Below the pieces are notes generated by a model that was given only the letters and a program-made list of their open reading frames with translations, did not search any database and was not told the DNA's origin. Positions 35,985 to 45,767 of a DNA stretch of 64,000 nucleotides are shown here, piece after piece. The position numbers were made by a program, and so were the translations under genes. Numbering within the stretch: position 1 is the first letter of the stretch; each line of letters opens with the position of its first letter. Source of the stretch: Arthrobacter rhizophilus (GTDB lineage: Bacteria > Actinomycetota > Actinomycetes > Actinomycetales > Micrococcaceae); the NCBI RefSeq assembly GCF_026241105.1, contig NZ_JAPFFT010000021.1, forward strand, positions 17,457-81,456. Reading direction: 5' to 3'.

Positions 35985-37310
35985 TTACTTGGAGTCGGTG
36001 AGGTCGAAATCGGCGCCCAGGCCGGCAAGCTTTTCAGTGAAGCGCTCGTAGCCACGGTTAATGATGTCGATCCCGGTCACCCTGGACGTGCCGGTCGCGG
36101 CAAGCGCCGCAATAAGGTGGCTGAATCCGCCACGGAGATCTGGGATATCGATGTCCGTACCCCTGAGCGGGGTCGGTCCCGAGATGACGGCGGAATGCAG
36201 GAAATTGCGCTGGCCGAACCGGCACGGCACACTTCCAAGGCATTCACGGTGGACCTGGATCGTGGCACCCATGCGGGTCAGCGCATCGGTAAAGCCAAAG
36301 CGGTTTTCGTACACGGTTTCGTGCACGATCGACACGCCTTCAGCCTGGGTCAGGGCGACTACCAGGGGTTGCTGCCAGTCGGTCATGAATCCCGGGTGCA
36401 CATCAGTTTCAAGGACGAGCGGGCTGAGCTTGCCGCCAGGGTGGTAGAAGCGGATGCCGTCCTCGCGGATATCCATGCCGCCACCTACCTTTCGGTACGT
36501 GTTCAGGAAAGTCATCATGTCTCGCTGCGAAGCACCCTCGACGAAGATATCTCCACGGGTCACCAAAGCAGCGGAAGCCCACGACGCCGATTCGTTGCGG
36601 TCAGGCAGGGCGCGGTGGTTGTAACCGCCAAGGTCCTTGACGCCTTCGATCCTGATGGTGCGGTCCGTCTGGACGCTGATGATAGCGCCCATCTTTTGAA
36701 GTACAGCGATAAGGTCGATGATTTCGGGCTCGGTGGCGGCACCGCTGAGTTCCGTGATGCCCTCGGCGCGGGCGGCGCTCAACAGGACCTGTTCCGTGGC
36801 TCCCACCGAAGGGTACGGGAGGGAGATCTTTGCACCGTGGAGTCCCTTTGGAGCGGAAATGTGGATGCCGCCCGGGCGCTTTTCGACAACGGCGCCAAAC
36901 TGGCGGAGCACGTTGAGGTGGTAATCGATGGGCCTGTCACCGATCTTGCAGCCGCCGAGGTCCGGAATGAACGCTTCGCCAATGGCATGGATCAGGGGCC
37001 CGCACAGCAGGATCGGGATGCGGGAGTCACCCGCGTGGGCGTCGATCGCGGTGCTGGACGCTGTCTTGGCGTTCTTGGGATCCAGCGTGAGATCGCCAGA
37101 GACGGGGTCTTTCTGAACAGTCACGCCATGGAGCTGCAGCAGGCTGGTGACGACCTCTACGTCCTTGATTTCCGGGACGTTCCGCAGCACCGAGGGTTCG
37201 TTGCCGAGGAGCGAAGCGACCATGGCCTTGGGAACAAGGTTCTTGGCACCTCTGACGGTGACGCGGCCGGTCAAGGGGACGCCGCCGCGGATTGTCAGGA
37301 CACTACTCAT
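35985..37310 (-). CDS. murA: UDP-N-acetylglucosamine 1-carboxyvinyltransferase
   Basis: MurA transfers enolpyruvyl from PEP to UDP-GlcNAc, the first committed step of peptidoglycan synthesis. The 441-residue protein has VRGAKNLVPKAMVASLL near residue 19 and the catalytic loop LGGCKIGDRPIDYHL. The cysteine is kept, so the enzyme should be fosfomycin-sensitive in type. Start is ATG 37310. It heads the murA-plsC-gpsA-ddl operon; some actinobacteria keep a second murA elsewhere. Confidence 0.95.
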   Translation of the reverse strand: MSSVLTIRGGVPLTGRVTVRGAKNLVPKAMVASLLGNEPSVLRNVPEIKDVEVVTSLLQLHGVTVQKDPVSGDLTLDPKNAKTASSTAIDAHAGDSRIPILLCGPLIHAIGEAFIPDLGGCKIGDRPIDYHLNVLRQFGAVVEKRPGGIHISAPKGLHGAKISLPYPSVGATEQVLLSAARAEGITELSGAATEPEIIDLIAVLQKMGAIISVQTDRTIRIEGVKDLGGYNHRALPDRNESASWASAALVTRGDIFVEGASQRDMMTFLNTYRKVGGGMDIREDGIRFYHPGGKLSPLVLETDVHPGFMTDWQQPLVVALTQAEGVSIVHETVYENRFGFTDALTRMGATIQVHRECLGSVPCRFGQRNFLHSAVISGPTPLRGTDIDIPDLRGGFSHLIAALAATGTSRVTGIDIINRGYERFTEKLAGLGADFDLTDSK

Positions 37311-37425
37311 CTATACCGGTTTCCTCACGAGTTGACGCCCCCATACTTACGAAGGCTCCACCTAAGCATAAAAGCTGACGTTACCGATTCGAAATGGAGC
37401 ACGCCCCGAAGTGCTTCCGCCCACA

Positions 37426-37466
37426 GAAAAGGACCGGCACGGATCTTCGTCCAGACCGGTCCTTTC
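37426..37466 (-). terminator. Terminator after leuCD
   Basis: A stem of 11 bp (GAAAAGGACCGG at 37426-37437 against CCGGTCCTTTC at 37456-37466, 18-base loop) lies 9 bases past the leuD stop. In the minus direction it ends in TTTTC, consistent with a factor-independent terminator. Confidence 0.8.
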
Positions 37467-37474
37467 CTGCTGAC

Positions 37475-38077
37475 CTACTGGATCCGTGCCGGCAGGGTCT
37501 TCGGTTTGAAGGAGGCTCTCGTGGCCTCGTAGGCCGTGATTTCTTCCTCGTGCTGAAGTGTCAATCCAATGTCGTCCAAGCCCTCCAGGAGGCGCCAGCG
37601 GGTGTAGTCGTCGATCTCGAACGGCGCCACGACGTTGCCGCATTCAACGGTTTTGGAGACAAGGTCAACCTTGACTTCCGTGCCCGGCGCGTTTTCAAGC
37701 ACTTTCCAGATGAGCTCGATATCGTCTTGGGCAAGCTCGGCAGCCAGGAGGCCCTGCTTGCCCGAGTTGCCGCGGAAGATGTCCGCGAAACGGGAAGACA
37801 ACACGGCTTTGAATCCGTAGTCCTTCAGCGCCCAGACTGCGTGTTCGCGGGACGAACCGGTGCCGAAATCGGGGCCCGCCACCAGGACGGATCCAGCGGT
37901 GAAGGGCTCCTGGTTCAGGATGAAGGACGGGTCCTTGCGCCACGCTGAGAACAGTGCGTCCTCGAAGCCGGTCCGGGTAATCCGCTTGAGGTAGACGGCA
38001 GGAATGATCTGGTCCGTGTCCACATTGCTCTGGCGCAACGGGACACCGATGCCGGTGTGGGTTGTGAACTTTTCCAT
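37475..38077 (-). CDS. leuD: 3-isopropylmalate dehydratase small subunit
   Basis: LeuD is the swivel-domain subunit that with LeuC isomerises 2-isopropylmalate to 3-isopropylmalate in leucine synthesis. The 200-residue protein has [17 protein letters not shown] near residue 15 and the [13 protein letters not shown] segment typical of the family. It starts at ATG 38077 with AGGAGGATC upstream, 10 bases after the leuC stop. Confidence 0.97.
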   Translation of the reverse strand: MEKFTTHTGIGVPLRQSNVDTDQIIPAVYLKRITRTGFEDALFSAWRKDPSFILNQEPFTAGSVLVAGPDFGTGSSREHAVWALKDYGFKAVLSSRFADIFRGNSGKQGLLAAELAQDDIELIWKVLENAPGTEVKVDLVSKTVECGNVVAPFEIDDYTRWRLLEGLDDIGLTLQHEEEITAYEATRASFKPKTLPARIQ

Positions 38078-38087
38078 GGGGATCCTC

Positions 38088-39542
38088 CTAGGCGGCGTCA
38101 GTGGTGGTGGATGCGGAGACGGAGGCGGGCTCCAGGTCCGACGGCGAGCTCAGCGTCCCGCGCACGGCCGTGGCAGCGGCCACTACAGGCGAGACCAAAT
38201 GCGTGCGGCCGCCCTTGCCCTGGCGTCCTTCGAAGTTGCGGTTCGAGGTGGATGCGCAGCGCTCCCCTGGTTCGAGCTGGTCCGGGTTCATGCCCAGGCA
38301 CATGGAGCAGCCGGCGAATCGCCACTCGGCACCGAATTCCTTGAACACCTGGTCCAGTCCCTCGGCTTCGGCCTCGAGGCGGACGCGTGCTGACCCCGGG
38401 ACCACCAGCATCCGTACCTTCGGGTCCTTTTCCCGGCCGCGGATAACATCGGCTGCGGCACGTAGGTCCTCGATGCGGGAGTTGGTGCAGGAACCGAGGA
38501 ACACCGTGTCCACCCGAATGTCCTTCATCGGCGTACCGGCCTCGAGGCCCATGTACTGCAACGCGCGTTCGGCAGCCAGCTTGGCATTTTCGTCGCCGAA
38601 GTCCTCGGGGAACGGAACCGCTTCATTGAGCGAAATACCCTGGGCCGGGTTGGTCCCCCAGGTTACGAACGGCTCCAAGGTATCGGCGTCGAGGTTCACC
38701 TCGACATCGAAAGTGGCGTCGTCGTCGGTGTGCAGCGTGTTCCAGTATTCGACGGCTGCGTCCCATTCCTCGCCCTGGGGCGCGTGGGGACGGCCGTACA
38801 TGTAGTCGTAGGTGGTCTGGTCCGGAGCCACCAGGCCCGCGCGGGCGCCGGCTTCAATCGACATGTTGCAGACGGTCATGCGGGCATCCATGGAGAGTGC
38901 TCGGATGGCCGATCCACGGTACTCCAGCACGTAGCCTTGGCCGCCACCCGTGCCGATCTTGGCGATGACCGCCAAGATGATGTCCTTTGCAGACACGCCC
39001 GGACGCAGGGTGCCCTCAACGTTGATCGCCATGGTCTTGAACGGCTTGAGGGACAGCGTCTGGGTGGCCATGACGTGTTCCACCTCGGATGTGCCGATGC
39101 CCATGGCCAGCGCGCCGAAAGCGCCGTGCGTGGAAGTGTGGGAATCGCCGCAGACAACCGTCATGCCTGGCTGGGTGAGTCCCAGCTGCGGGCCGACCAC
39201 GTGCACAATGCCCTGTTCGGCGTCGCCGAGCGAGTGCAGCCGCACCCCGAACTCCTGGCAGTTGTTGCGCAAGGTCTGGATTTGCGTGCGGCTGGTGAGA
39301 TCGGCAATCGGCTTGTCGATGTCCAGGGTGGGAGTGTTGTGGTCCTCGGTCGCGATGGTGAGGTCCGGCCGGCGCAGTTTGCGGCCGGCCAATCGGAGAC
39401 CCTCAAAGGCCTGCGGCGAAGTCACTTCATGCACGAGGTGCAGGTCGATGAACAGAAGATCGGGCTGGGCGTTGGCTCCTTCGCCTTCGCCCTTGCGCAC
39501 TACATGCGCGTCCCAAACTTTCTCGGCCAGTGTCTTTCCCAC
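38088..39542 (-). CDS. leuC: 3-isopropylmalate dehydratase large subunit
   Basis: LeuC carries the 4Fe-4S cluster of isopropylmalate isomerase. The 484-residue protein begins [14 protein letters not shown] and has [32 protein letters not shown] and [10 protein letters not shown]; these three cysteine sites are cluster ligands. The start is GTG or ATG 39542. It diverges from ltbR, with a palindromic operator candidate between them at 39625-39639. Confidence 0.97.
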   Translation of the reverse strand: MGKTLAEKVWDAHVVRKGEGEGANAQPDLLFIDLHLVHEVTSPQAFEGLRLAGRKLRRPDLTIATEDHNTPTLDIDKPIADLTSRTQIQTLRNNCQEFGVRLHSLGDAEQGIVHVVGPQLGLTQPGMTVVCGDSHTSTHGAFGALAMGIGTSEVEHVMATQTLSLKPFKTMAINVEGTLRPGVSAKDIILAVIAKIGTGGGQGYVLEYRGSAIRALSMDARMTVCNMSIEAGARAGLVAPDQTTYDYMYGRPHAPQGEEWDAAVEYWNTLHTDDDATFDVEVNLDADTLEPFVTWGTNPAQGISLNEAVPFPEDFGDENAKLAAERALQYMGLEAGTPMKDIRVDTVFLGSCTNSRIEDLRAAADVIRGREKDPKVRMLVVPGSARVRLEAEAEGLDQVFKEFGAEWRFAGCSMCLGMNPDQLEPGERCASTSNRNFEGRQGKGGRTHLVSPVVAAATAVRGTLSSPSDLEPASVSASTTTDAA

Positions 39543-39624
39543 GGCCTGCTCCCTTCACTGCGGTTGGCTTGACTACTTCCACTGAACATCAGCGATCCAA
39601 ACTGCGCCAGCGAAACAACTTGCA

Positions 39625-39639
39625 TCTCAGATATTGAGA
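39625..39639. promoter_or_regulatory. Candidate LtbR operator between leuC and ltbR
   Basis: TCTCA-n5-TGAGA is a perfect 5-5-5 inverted repeat, followed by CGGCAATATC. It lies 83-97 bases upstream of leuC and 16-30 bases upstream of the ltbR start. IclR-family LtbR is known to repress leuB and leuCD in Corynebacterium glutamicum from an intergenic site. The same core TGAGACG occurs upstream of leuB in this window (50770-50776 read on the minus strand). Confidence 0.5.
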
Positions 39640-39654
39640 CGGCAATATCATTAC

Positions 39655-40374
39655 ATGGACAATTCTAGTGGAGTCGGCGTCATCGATAAAGCGGCCCAGG
39701 TGCTCGACGCACTCGAGGCGGGACCAACCACCCTCGCTCAACTTGTGGCCGCAACCGGGCTGGCCCGTCCCACGGTGCACCGGCTGGCACTGGCGCTGGT
39801 CCACCACCGCCTCGTGAGCCGTGACATCCAAGGGCGCTTCGTCTTGGGAAGCCGCCTCGTTGAGCTCGCCTCGGCGGCCGGCGAAGACAGGCTCATCGCT
39901 TCGGCCGGTCCTGTCCTCATCCAGCTCCGGGACGCCACCGGAGAAAGCGCTCAGATCTTCCGCCGGCAGGGCGACTGGCGCGTGTGCGTCGCTTCGGCCG
40001 AACGCCCGATCGGCCTGCGCGACACCATTCCCGTCGGTACCCAGCTGTCCATGAAGGCCGGGTCCGCCGCCCAAATCCTGCTGGCGTGGGAAGACCACGA
40101 CCGCCTTCTGGACGGACTTCAGAATGCCCGGTTCACGCCGACGGTCCTGGCGGGAGTACGACGTCGGGGCTGGGCTCAGAGCTTGGGCGAACGCGAGCCT
40201 GGTGTCGCCTCAGTCTCCGCACCGGTGCGCGGCCCTTCCGGCCGGGTCATTGCTGCGGTGTCCATCTCGGGCCCCATCGAGCGCCTGACCCGCCAACCAG
40301 GGCGACTCCATGCCGAGGTTGTCTGCAATGCCGCGCGGGTGCTGACGGAGGCCCTGCGCAAGAACAACGACTGA
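39655..40374 (+). CDS. ltbR: IclR-family regulator, LtbR type
   Basis: The 239-residue protein has an N-terminal winged helix (TLAQLVAATGLARPTVHRLALAL, about residues 25-47) and the C-terminal effector domain of IclR proteins (SAAQILLAWEDHDRLL). It lies divergent from leuCD, the position held by LtbR, the leucine/tryptophan biosynthesis repressor of C. glutamicum and mycobacteria. I use ATG 39655; an in-frame TTG at 39634 lies inside the operator and is unlikely. The effector is not known from sequence. Confidence 0.85.
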   Translation: MDNSSGVGVIDKAAQVLDALEAGPTTLAQLVAATGLARPTVHRLALALVHHRLVSRDIQGRFVLGSRLVELASAAGEDRLIASAGPVLIQLRDATGESAQIFRRQGDWRVCVASAERPIGLRDTIPVGTQLSMKAGSAAQILLAWEDHDRLLDGLQNARFTPTVLAGVRRRGWAQSLGEREPGVASVSAPVRGPSGRVIAAVSISGPIERLTRQPGRLHAEVVCNAARVLTEALRKNND

Positions 40375-40437
40375 TCCCGCTCTCCACCACCCTCTCGGCA
40401 TAGAAGGGCGCCCGTCACAGGCATGTAGGGTGGGCGC

Positions 40438-41004
40438 ATGAACAGCTTTGCGGTGTTCCTGCGTGGGATCAACGTTGGCGGGATCAACATCAAGATGGCC
40501 GATCTCAAAGTGGCCCTCAAGGCATACCCCTTCACGGGGGTCAAGACCCTGCTGGCCAGCGGCAACGTGGTCCTTCAGAGCGATCTGGACGCGGCCGAAG
40601 TCAAAGAGCAGTGCGAGAAATGCCTGAGGGACGCATTCGGTTATGACGCCTGGGTAGTGGTCCTGACCGCAGAACGGGTTGCCGAACTTGTGGAAGCCTG
40701 CCCCTATCCCGCCGACGACAAGACCACGCACAGCTACATCACCCTAGCTTCGGACACGACCATGTTGGACGAACTGTTCGACGCCGGCACAGCCCTCGGC
40801 ACGCCGGGACAGGGCGGCGTCGAGCAGGTCCGCTTGGGCCCCGAGGCTTCGGCCTGGCTCGCCCCGGCAGGAGGCACGTTGGATAGCCCCTTCAGCAAGC
40901 TCTCTTCAAAGGCCCGCTACAAGGCAAGCACCACCACCCGGAACTTGCGCACGCTCATCAAGGTCAGGGACGCAGCGGGAGCCCTCCAGGGGGACAGCGC
41001 TTAG
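40438..41004 (+). CDS. DUF1697 family protein
   Basis: The 188-residue protein opens with MNSFAVFLRGINVGGINIKM and has VKTLLASGNVVLQSD near residue 34, the recognisable N-terminal pattern of DUF1697. Its function is unknown. No signal or membrane segment is present. Start ATG 40438 has AGGGTGGG upstream. It is followed by a 320-bp gene-free stretch that carries two diverged copies of a 77-bp repeat. Confidence 0.9.
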   Translation: MNSFAVFLRGINVGGINIKMADLKVALKAYPFTGVKTLLASGNVVLQSDLDAAEVKEQCEKCLRDAFGYDAWVVVLTAERVAELVEACPYPADDKTTHSYITLASDTTMLDELFDAGTALGTPGQGGVEQVRLGPEASAWLAPAGGTLDSPFSKLSSKARYKASTTTRNLRTLIKVRDAAGALQGDSA

Positions 41005-41030
41005 GGGCCTCCGCGCCGTCCGTACCCTTT

Positions 41031-41244
41031 TTGATGTGGGAAAACGCTTACGACACGGCGAGTCACGTCATGCCGAGGCTTTAACTCGGCAAACAGGGTC
41101 AGGACGGCATGGCCTGGAGCCGAGATCTCTTCCCTGAATTGACTACCCCGTACTGTCGTCCCCTCCATTGATATGGGAAAGCGCTCGCGACACGGCAATT
41201 CGCGGCATTTCGAGGATTTCGCGCGGCAAACAAGGGGAAGACGA
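41031..41244. repeat. Gene-free stretch with a diverged 77-bp direct repeat
   Basis: Two copies, 41031-41107 and 41168-41244, align without gaps at roughly three quarters of positions. Both begin TTGATRTGGGAAARCGCT and share CGACACGGC and CGGCAAACA. In copy one TGCCGAG-n7-CTCGGCA forms a perfect 7-bp hairpin; copy two has lost the pairing. No reading frame or tRNA is seen in it. The GGGAAARCGCT word resembles half of a LacI-family operator, but the other half is missing. Confidence 0.75.
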
Positions 41245-41286
41245 TACGGCCTCCGGCACCAACTCCTCCGGCCTGCGCACAAAAAA

Positions 41287-41318
41287 GAATCCCCGGAACT
41301 TATCGGTTCCGGGGATTC
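41287..41318 (-). terminator. Terminator of the tRNA-Gln/tRNA-Glu unit
   Basis: A perfect 13-bp stem (41287-41299 with 41306-41318) with a 6-base loop is followed on the minus strand by six T residues. It lies 7 bases beyond the 3' end of tRNA-Glu. Confidence 0.95.
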
Positions 41319-41324
41319 ATGTTG

Positions 41325-41397
41325 TGACCCCAGCGGGATTCGAACCCGCGTTACCGCCGTGAGAGGGCAGCGTACTAGGCCGCTATACGATGGGGCC
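41325..41397 (-). tRNA. tRNA-Glu (anticodon CTC)
   Basis: The 73-base gene folds into a full cloverleaf: acceptor GGCCCCA with TGGGGTC, discriminator A, anticodon loop CCCTCTCAC giving CTC, and T arm GCGGGTTCGAATCCCGC. CCA is not encoded. It is downstream of tRNA-Gln and just before a strong terminator. gltX is 2.8 kb away. Confidence 0.97.
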
Positions 41398-41526
41398 TTG
41401 TACTTCATTGAACACCGCTTCCGGCATTCAAGCTGAATGAGTATTTCATACATTCAACATTGTTTCAAATCGGCGAACCGCTTCAAAACTTCCAAATTAC
41501 CACGCAAATACATGGACTATTCAGAG

Positions 41527-41598
41527 CTGGGATACCAGGACTCGAACCTAGAATGACGGTACCAGAAACCGTAGTGTTGCCAATTACACCATATCCCA
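41527..41598 (-). tRNA. tRNA-Gln (anticodon CTG)
   Basis: The 72-base gene has acceptor TGGGATA with TATCCCA, an anticodon stem ACGGT/ACCGT with loop TTCTGGT giving CTG, and a T loop GGTTCGAGTCC. CCA is not encoded. It precedes tRNA-Glu by 129 bases on the same strand; actinobacteria usually keep these two tRNAs together. Confidence 0.95.
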
Positions 41599-41930
41599 CT
41601 GGTGCTTTTAGGCCGGATTCGATGGCGTAAACCTTCGCTCCGTGCCCCTCAGCACGAGTAATTACTTTACCCGAGACTCTCGATGCGCACAAATCGAGCG
41701 CACGGTCACGCGACCGGCACCGCCCTACGCTCAATGATCCGCCAATGGGAGCAAAAAACCCTTGCAAACCCCGGACCTTAAGTTTACTCTCGGTAAGTTA
41801 CCACTCGGTAACCAACGCCAAACACTTGTTTCGTGGCACAGCCACAGGTCACGTCGCCTGTTAGCTGCGTCACATGGGGGGATCCCCGGCAGCAGCGTCG
41901 CCGTCGGGAAGTCATCGAGAGGAATTGCCC

Positions 41931-43394
41931 ATGACACGGAACCCTGCCATCGCCACCAGAACACGCAGCCGGGCCCAGATGATCGCCATCGGTGCGCTGG
42001 CCCTCCTACTGATCGCTCTCCTCGGGTTCTACACATTGGTCATTGGGAAGATCGCTGCAGGATCCGAGCAGCTCAATGACGGCGCAGGGCAGGCATCAGC
42101 CGGCGCCGGACAGCTCAAGGACGGTGCGGCAAGGCTTGCGGGAGGAGCCGCGGAAGCCGGGACTGGCGCGGCCAAACTGGCTGATGGCGCGTCGAAGGTC
42201 CAAACCGGAATCCAGGGCAAACTGGCCCCGGGAGCCCAGCAGTTGAAGGATGGGGCCGACAAACTGGCTACAGGGGCGGTGAAGATCCAGAACGACGTCA
42301 ACGCCAAGCTTGCGCCGGGAGTCTACAAGGTGGACGACGGCGCGCAGAAGCTTTCGGCCGGGGCTGTGCAGCTCTCCGCGGCCCTGACCCCGACGCCGGC
42401 CGGTAACGCCGAAAACAATCTCGCCGACGGCGCCACGCAGCTCAACAATGGGGCGGTCCAGCTCAACAGCGGCGCCGCACAGCTCGACGCCGGGGCTGCC
42501 CGACTCGACGCGGGTACCGCGAGTCTGGCGGCTGGCACTGATCAGCTCAAGGGCTACCCGGGTGCCGGAAACGATCCCACCAAGGGAACAGGAACCGCAG
42601 CATTGGCCCAGGGACTGCAGCAGCTCGCCGATGCCGCCAACGGAGTCCAGGGAGTGGTGCCCCTCGCAGTGCTGAGGGCCCAGATCAATGCCCTCAACGA
42701 CGGCGCACATCGCCTTGATGCCGGAGCCGCGCAATTGCAGGCGGGAGCAGGCCAGCTCCAAGCCGGGGCGGGGCAACTGCACGACGGCACCGGAAGGCTC
42801 GCCGACGGCACGGGGAAACTGGCGGCAGGAACCGGAAAGCTGACGGCCGGCTTCGCGACGCTCGCCCAGAAGCTCAACAGCCAGGACCCGGCCTCTCCTG
42901 GCGTGGTTCTGGGAACCCAGATGCTTGCCGATGGAACGGCAAAGATCCGCGTGGGCATGGACGGCGTTCCGGGCGACCCGGAGCATCCGGGGCTCCTCAA
43001 GGCCACGGCCAGCATGACGGATGGAACGTCACGATTGGCGTCGGGCACGGAATCGCTGATGGCGGGCATCAAGGGCAGCCCCGCCGATCCCTCCTCCCCC
43101 GGTCTTCTGGACGGCTCCACGGCACTGGCCGCGGGTGCCTCGAAGTTGTCCGAAGGAAACGCCAAACTGGCTGCGGGCTCGGCCCAGCTGTCTACCGGAG
43201 CCGACAAACTCGCGGACGGGAATGCCCGGATCGCGGCGGGCACGGCAGAACTCCATCAGGGGGCCGCGGCGGTATCGCCGTCGAGCATGGCTGAAAAGTC
43301 AGACACCGGTGCGGCGCTCGGACTTGTGGGGGTCCTGGGTGCCGGCTCCGTGGGCGCGTTTGTTTTCCTTCGGAAGTTCCGGCTCGGCGTGTAG
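41931..43394 (+). CDS. Membrane-anchored protein built of seven-residue DGAxxL repeats
   Basis: The 487-residue protein has a basic N-terminus, one transmembrane helix (about residues 18-39), a long repeat region, and a second hydrophobic helix at the C-terminus (LGLVGVLGAGSVGAFVFL) ending in RKFRLGV. The region between is made of dozens of heptads such as QLKDGAARLAGGA: a glycine-alanine step then a hydrophobic residue. This pattern occurs in the YhgE/Pip family stalk, but no Pip membrane domain is present. Both ends in the membrane with a rod in between is my inference. The start is ATG 41931 with GAGAGGAA 8 bases upstream. Short interruptions (SPGVVLGTQ, DPEHPGLL, DPSSPGLL) divide the rod. 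Function unknown. Confidence 0.7.
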   Translation: MTRNPAIATRTRSRAQMIAIGALALLLIALLGFYTLVIGKIAAGSEQLNDGAGQASAGAGQLKDGAARLAGGAAEAGTGAAKLADGASKVQTGIQGKLAPGAQQLKDGADKLATGAVKIQNDVNAKLAPGVYKVDDGAQKLSAGAVQLSAALTPTPAGNAENNLADGATQLNNGAVQLNSGAAQLDAGAARLDAGTASLAAGTDQLKGYPGAGNDPTKGTGTAALAQGLQQLADAANGVQGVVPLAVLRAQINALNDGAHRLDAGAAQLQAGAGQLQAGAGQLHDGTGRLADGTGKLAAGTGKLTAGFATLAQKLNSQDPASPGVVLGTQMLADGTAKIRVGMDGVPGDPEHPGLLKATASMTDGTSRLASGTESLMAGIKGSPADPSSPGLLDGSTALAAGASKLSEGNAKLAAGSAQLSTGADKLADGNARIAAGTAELHQGAAAVSPSSMAEKSDTGAALGLVGVLGAGSVGAFVFLRKFRLGV

Positions 43395-43432
43395 TCGCCG
43401 AAGCCAGCCACCGTTCAGGCGAACGGCAAGGT

Positions 43433-44146
43433 TCAGGCGAGCAGCCGCGACAGGGAATCTATTTCGTGGCCGGAAAAGTCGGACATCGCCTCACCTGTGC
43501 GGTTCAGCCAGACGCCTTGCAATCCGGCCGCGGTGGCGCCGTCGGCGTCGAGCAACCGGTTGTCGCCGACGAAGAGCGTCTCGGCCGGAATCGTGCCCAG
43601 GCGGCGGACCCCCTCGAGGTATATGGCGGGGTCCGGCTTGGGCACACCAACGGTGTCCGTTCCCACAAGCACCGTGATCCGCGCGAGTCCTGCGCTGTCG
43701 AGTTTGACCCGCTGGTAATCGTGGACGTTATTGCTCACGGCGCCATAGGGAATGCCGGCGGCATCCAAAACGTCAAGCACGGGAAGTACGTCGCTGAAGG
43801 CCCTCACATAGCTGGGCTGCAGGCGGGAGTAGTCGCTGAGCCATGTGTGGGAGTCCTCGCCGCCAAGTTCGACGCCGAAATGCCCTAGCGCCGCGCGGCC
43901 ACGCAGGAGTCGCTGCTCGTTGAACGTTAACTCGCCTGCGAGGTAGCGGTCATAGAAATGCGTCGTTTCGTGAGTGAATATCCGTCCGAATTTCTCCCAC
44001 CCGGCCTTGTCCAGGCCGGGCAGGAGATGTTCGCTGACGTCACGCAGCGCCGTGGTCATGGCGTATTCGAGATCCACCAGGGTGTCGTCAATATCGAAGA
44101 GGACACCCCGGACCGTGCCGAAGGATTCCTGAAGTGCGCTGATCAC
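43433..44146 (-). CDS. HAD superfamily hydrolase
   Basis: The 237-residue protein has the HAD motif I FDIDDTLVD near residue 17, motif II VSNNVHDY, the lysine region GVPKPDPAIY and motif III VGDNRLLDADGA. A helical cap is inserted after motif I, as in subclass I phosphatases. The substrate is unknown. It lies 12 bases after gltX, so it is probably in one operon with FAH-gltX. It is convergent with the heptad-repeat gene. Confidence 0.88.
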   Translation of the reverse strand: MISALQESFGTVRGVLFDIDDTLVDLEYAMTTALRDVSEHLLPGLDKAGWEKFGRIFTHETTHFYDRYLAGELTFNEQRLLRGRAALGHFGVELGGEDSHTWLSDYSRLQPSYVRAFSDVLPVLDVLDAAGIPYGAVSNNVHDYQRVKLDSAGLARITVLVGTDTVGVPKPDPAIYLEGVRRLGTIPAETLFVGDNRLLDADGATAAGLQGVWLNRTGEAMSDFSGHEIDSLSRLLA

Positions 44147-44158
44147 GGCGAGCCTGGA

Positions 44159-45682
44159 CTAGCCACGGAACGCGCGCAAGCGGGTGAGCGAGGAGTCCTT
44201 GCCCAGGATGACCATGGATTCAAAAAGCGGTGGCGAGATGCGGCGGCCGGAAATGGCCGTGCGCACGGGTCCGAACGCAAGGCGCGGCTTGATGCCGAGG
44301 TCCTCCACCAGGGCCTGCTTGAGCGCCGTCTGGATGCTTTCTGCGGTCCAGTCCTCCACGGGTTCCAGGGCGGCCAACGCAGCGTCCAACACCTCGGCCA
44401 GGTTTTCGGGAAGACCCTTGCGGGCATCGTCCGCGACGTCGATCTGGCCGTCCTGCTTGAAAAGGAAGGCGAGCATCTCGGGTGCCTCGCCCAGAAGGGT
44501 GATCCGTTCCTGGACCAGCGGCGCGGCCTCTTCGAGAATCTCTTCCTGGCGCGGGGTCAGGATCTCCCCCACGAAACCGGCAGCACGGAGGTAGGGAACG
44601 AGCCGCTCGCGGAAGTCATCAGGGGTGAGCATACGCACATGCGTGCCGTTGATCGCTTCGGCCTTCTTGATGTCGAAGCGCGCCGGGTTGCCCAGGACAT
44701 CGTGGATGTCGAAGTTGGCCACGAGCTGCTCCACGGTGAAGATGTCCTCGTCGGCGCTCAGGGACCAGCCCAGGAGCGACAGGTAGTTGAGCAATCCCTC
44801 GCGGATGAAGCCTCGCTCGCGGTGCAGGAAAAGGCTCGATTCCGGATCGCGTTTGGACAGCTTCTTGTTCCCCTGGCCCATGACGTACGGAAGGTGGCCG
44901 AACTCCGGCATGTATTCGGCGACGCCGATGGCGTACAGCGCACGGTAGAGGGCGATCTGACGCGGAGTCGAGCTAAGCAGGTCCTCGCCGCGCAGGACGT
45001 GCGTGATGCCCATGAGGGCGTCGTCGACCGGGTTCACCAAGGTGTACAGCGGTGCACCATTGGCCCGCACCACGGCAAAGTCTGGCACGGAGCCCGCCTT
45101 GAACGTGATCTCCCCGCGCACGAGGTCATTGAAGGTCAGGTCTTCGTCCGGCATACGCAGGCGCAGCACGGCCTGGCGGCCCTCGGCCTTGTACTGGGCG
45201 AGTTGCTCCTCCGTCACATGGCGGTCGAAGCCGTCGTAGCCGAGTTTGGGATCCCGGCGGGCAGCCCGATGCCGGGCTTCGATTTCGTCAGGAGTGGAGT
45301 ACGACTCATAAATGTGACCGCCGGCCTTGAGCTTGGCGATGACGTCCTGGTAGATGTTGCTACGCTGCGATTGACGGTACGGTTCATGCGGTCCACCGAC
45401 CTCGACGCCCTCGTCCCAATCGATGCCGAGCCACTTCAGCGCATCAAGCAGCTGATGGTAGCTTTCCTCGCTGTCGCGGGCCGAGTCAGTGTCCTCGATA
45501 CGGAAAATCAGCTTGCCTCCGGTGTGCCGGGCGTAGGCCCAGTTGAAGAGGGCCGTACGGATCAATCCGACGTGCGGGGTTCCCGTGGGCGAGGGGCAGA
45601 ACCGGACGCGGACCGGGGTTTCGGCGTTCACCGCAGGAATTGACGAAGAAGATGAAGAGTTCGACGCAGCAACAGTAGTCAT
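44159..45682 (-). CDS. gltX: Glutamyl-tRNA synthetase
   Basis: GltX charges tRNA-Glu and, in actinobacteria that use GatCAB, also mischarges tRNA-Gln. The 507-residue protein has [13 protein letters not shown] (HIGH) near residue 26, FRIEDTD near 58 and KLSKRD (KMSKS) near 266. The N-terminus is serine-rich (SNSSSSSS). The start is ATG 45682. glnS is not in the window, which agrees with, but does not prove, the non-discriminating type. Confidence 0.96.
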   Translation of the reverse strand: MTTVAASNSSSSSSIPAVNAETPVRVRFCPSPTGTPHVGLIRTALFNWAYARHTGGKLIFRIEDTDSARDSEESYHQLLDALKWLGIDWDEGVEVGGPHEPYRQSQRSNIYQDVIAKLKAGGHIYESYSTPDEIEARHRAARRDPKLGYDGFDRHVTEEQLAQYKAEGRQAVLRLRMPDEDLTFNDLVRGEITFKAGSVPDFAVVRANGAPLYTLVNPVDDALMGITHVLRGEDLLSSTPRQIALYRALYAIGVAEYMPEFGHLPYVMGQGNKKLSKRDPESSLFLHRERGFIREGLLNYLSLLGWSLSADEDIFTVEQLVANFDIHDVLGNPARFDIKKAEAINGTHVRMLTPDDFRERLVPYLRAAGFVGEILTPRQEEILEEAAPLVQERITLLGEAPEMLAFLFKQDGQIDVADDARKGLPENLAEVLDAALAALEPVEDWTAESIQTALKQALVEDLGIKPRLAFGPVRTAISGRRISPPLFESMVILGKDSSLTRLRAFRG

Positions 45683-45767
45683 AATGGTTCCAACTTTACC
45701 GCCTGCTCCATGCCTGTTTTCGCCTGCTGCTTGACCGGCGCCGAGCAGCAGGCGGACCGTCACGCCT

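Noticed and set aside
41031..41200. GGGAAARCGCT words as LacI-family operators
   Set aside because: Only half of the palindrome is present in each copy, and no sugar gene or LacI regulator is nearby.
42096..42986. Minus-strand open frame within the heptad-repeat gene
   Set aside because: It mirrors the repeat of the plus-strand gene, which has a ribosome site and membrane ends.
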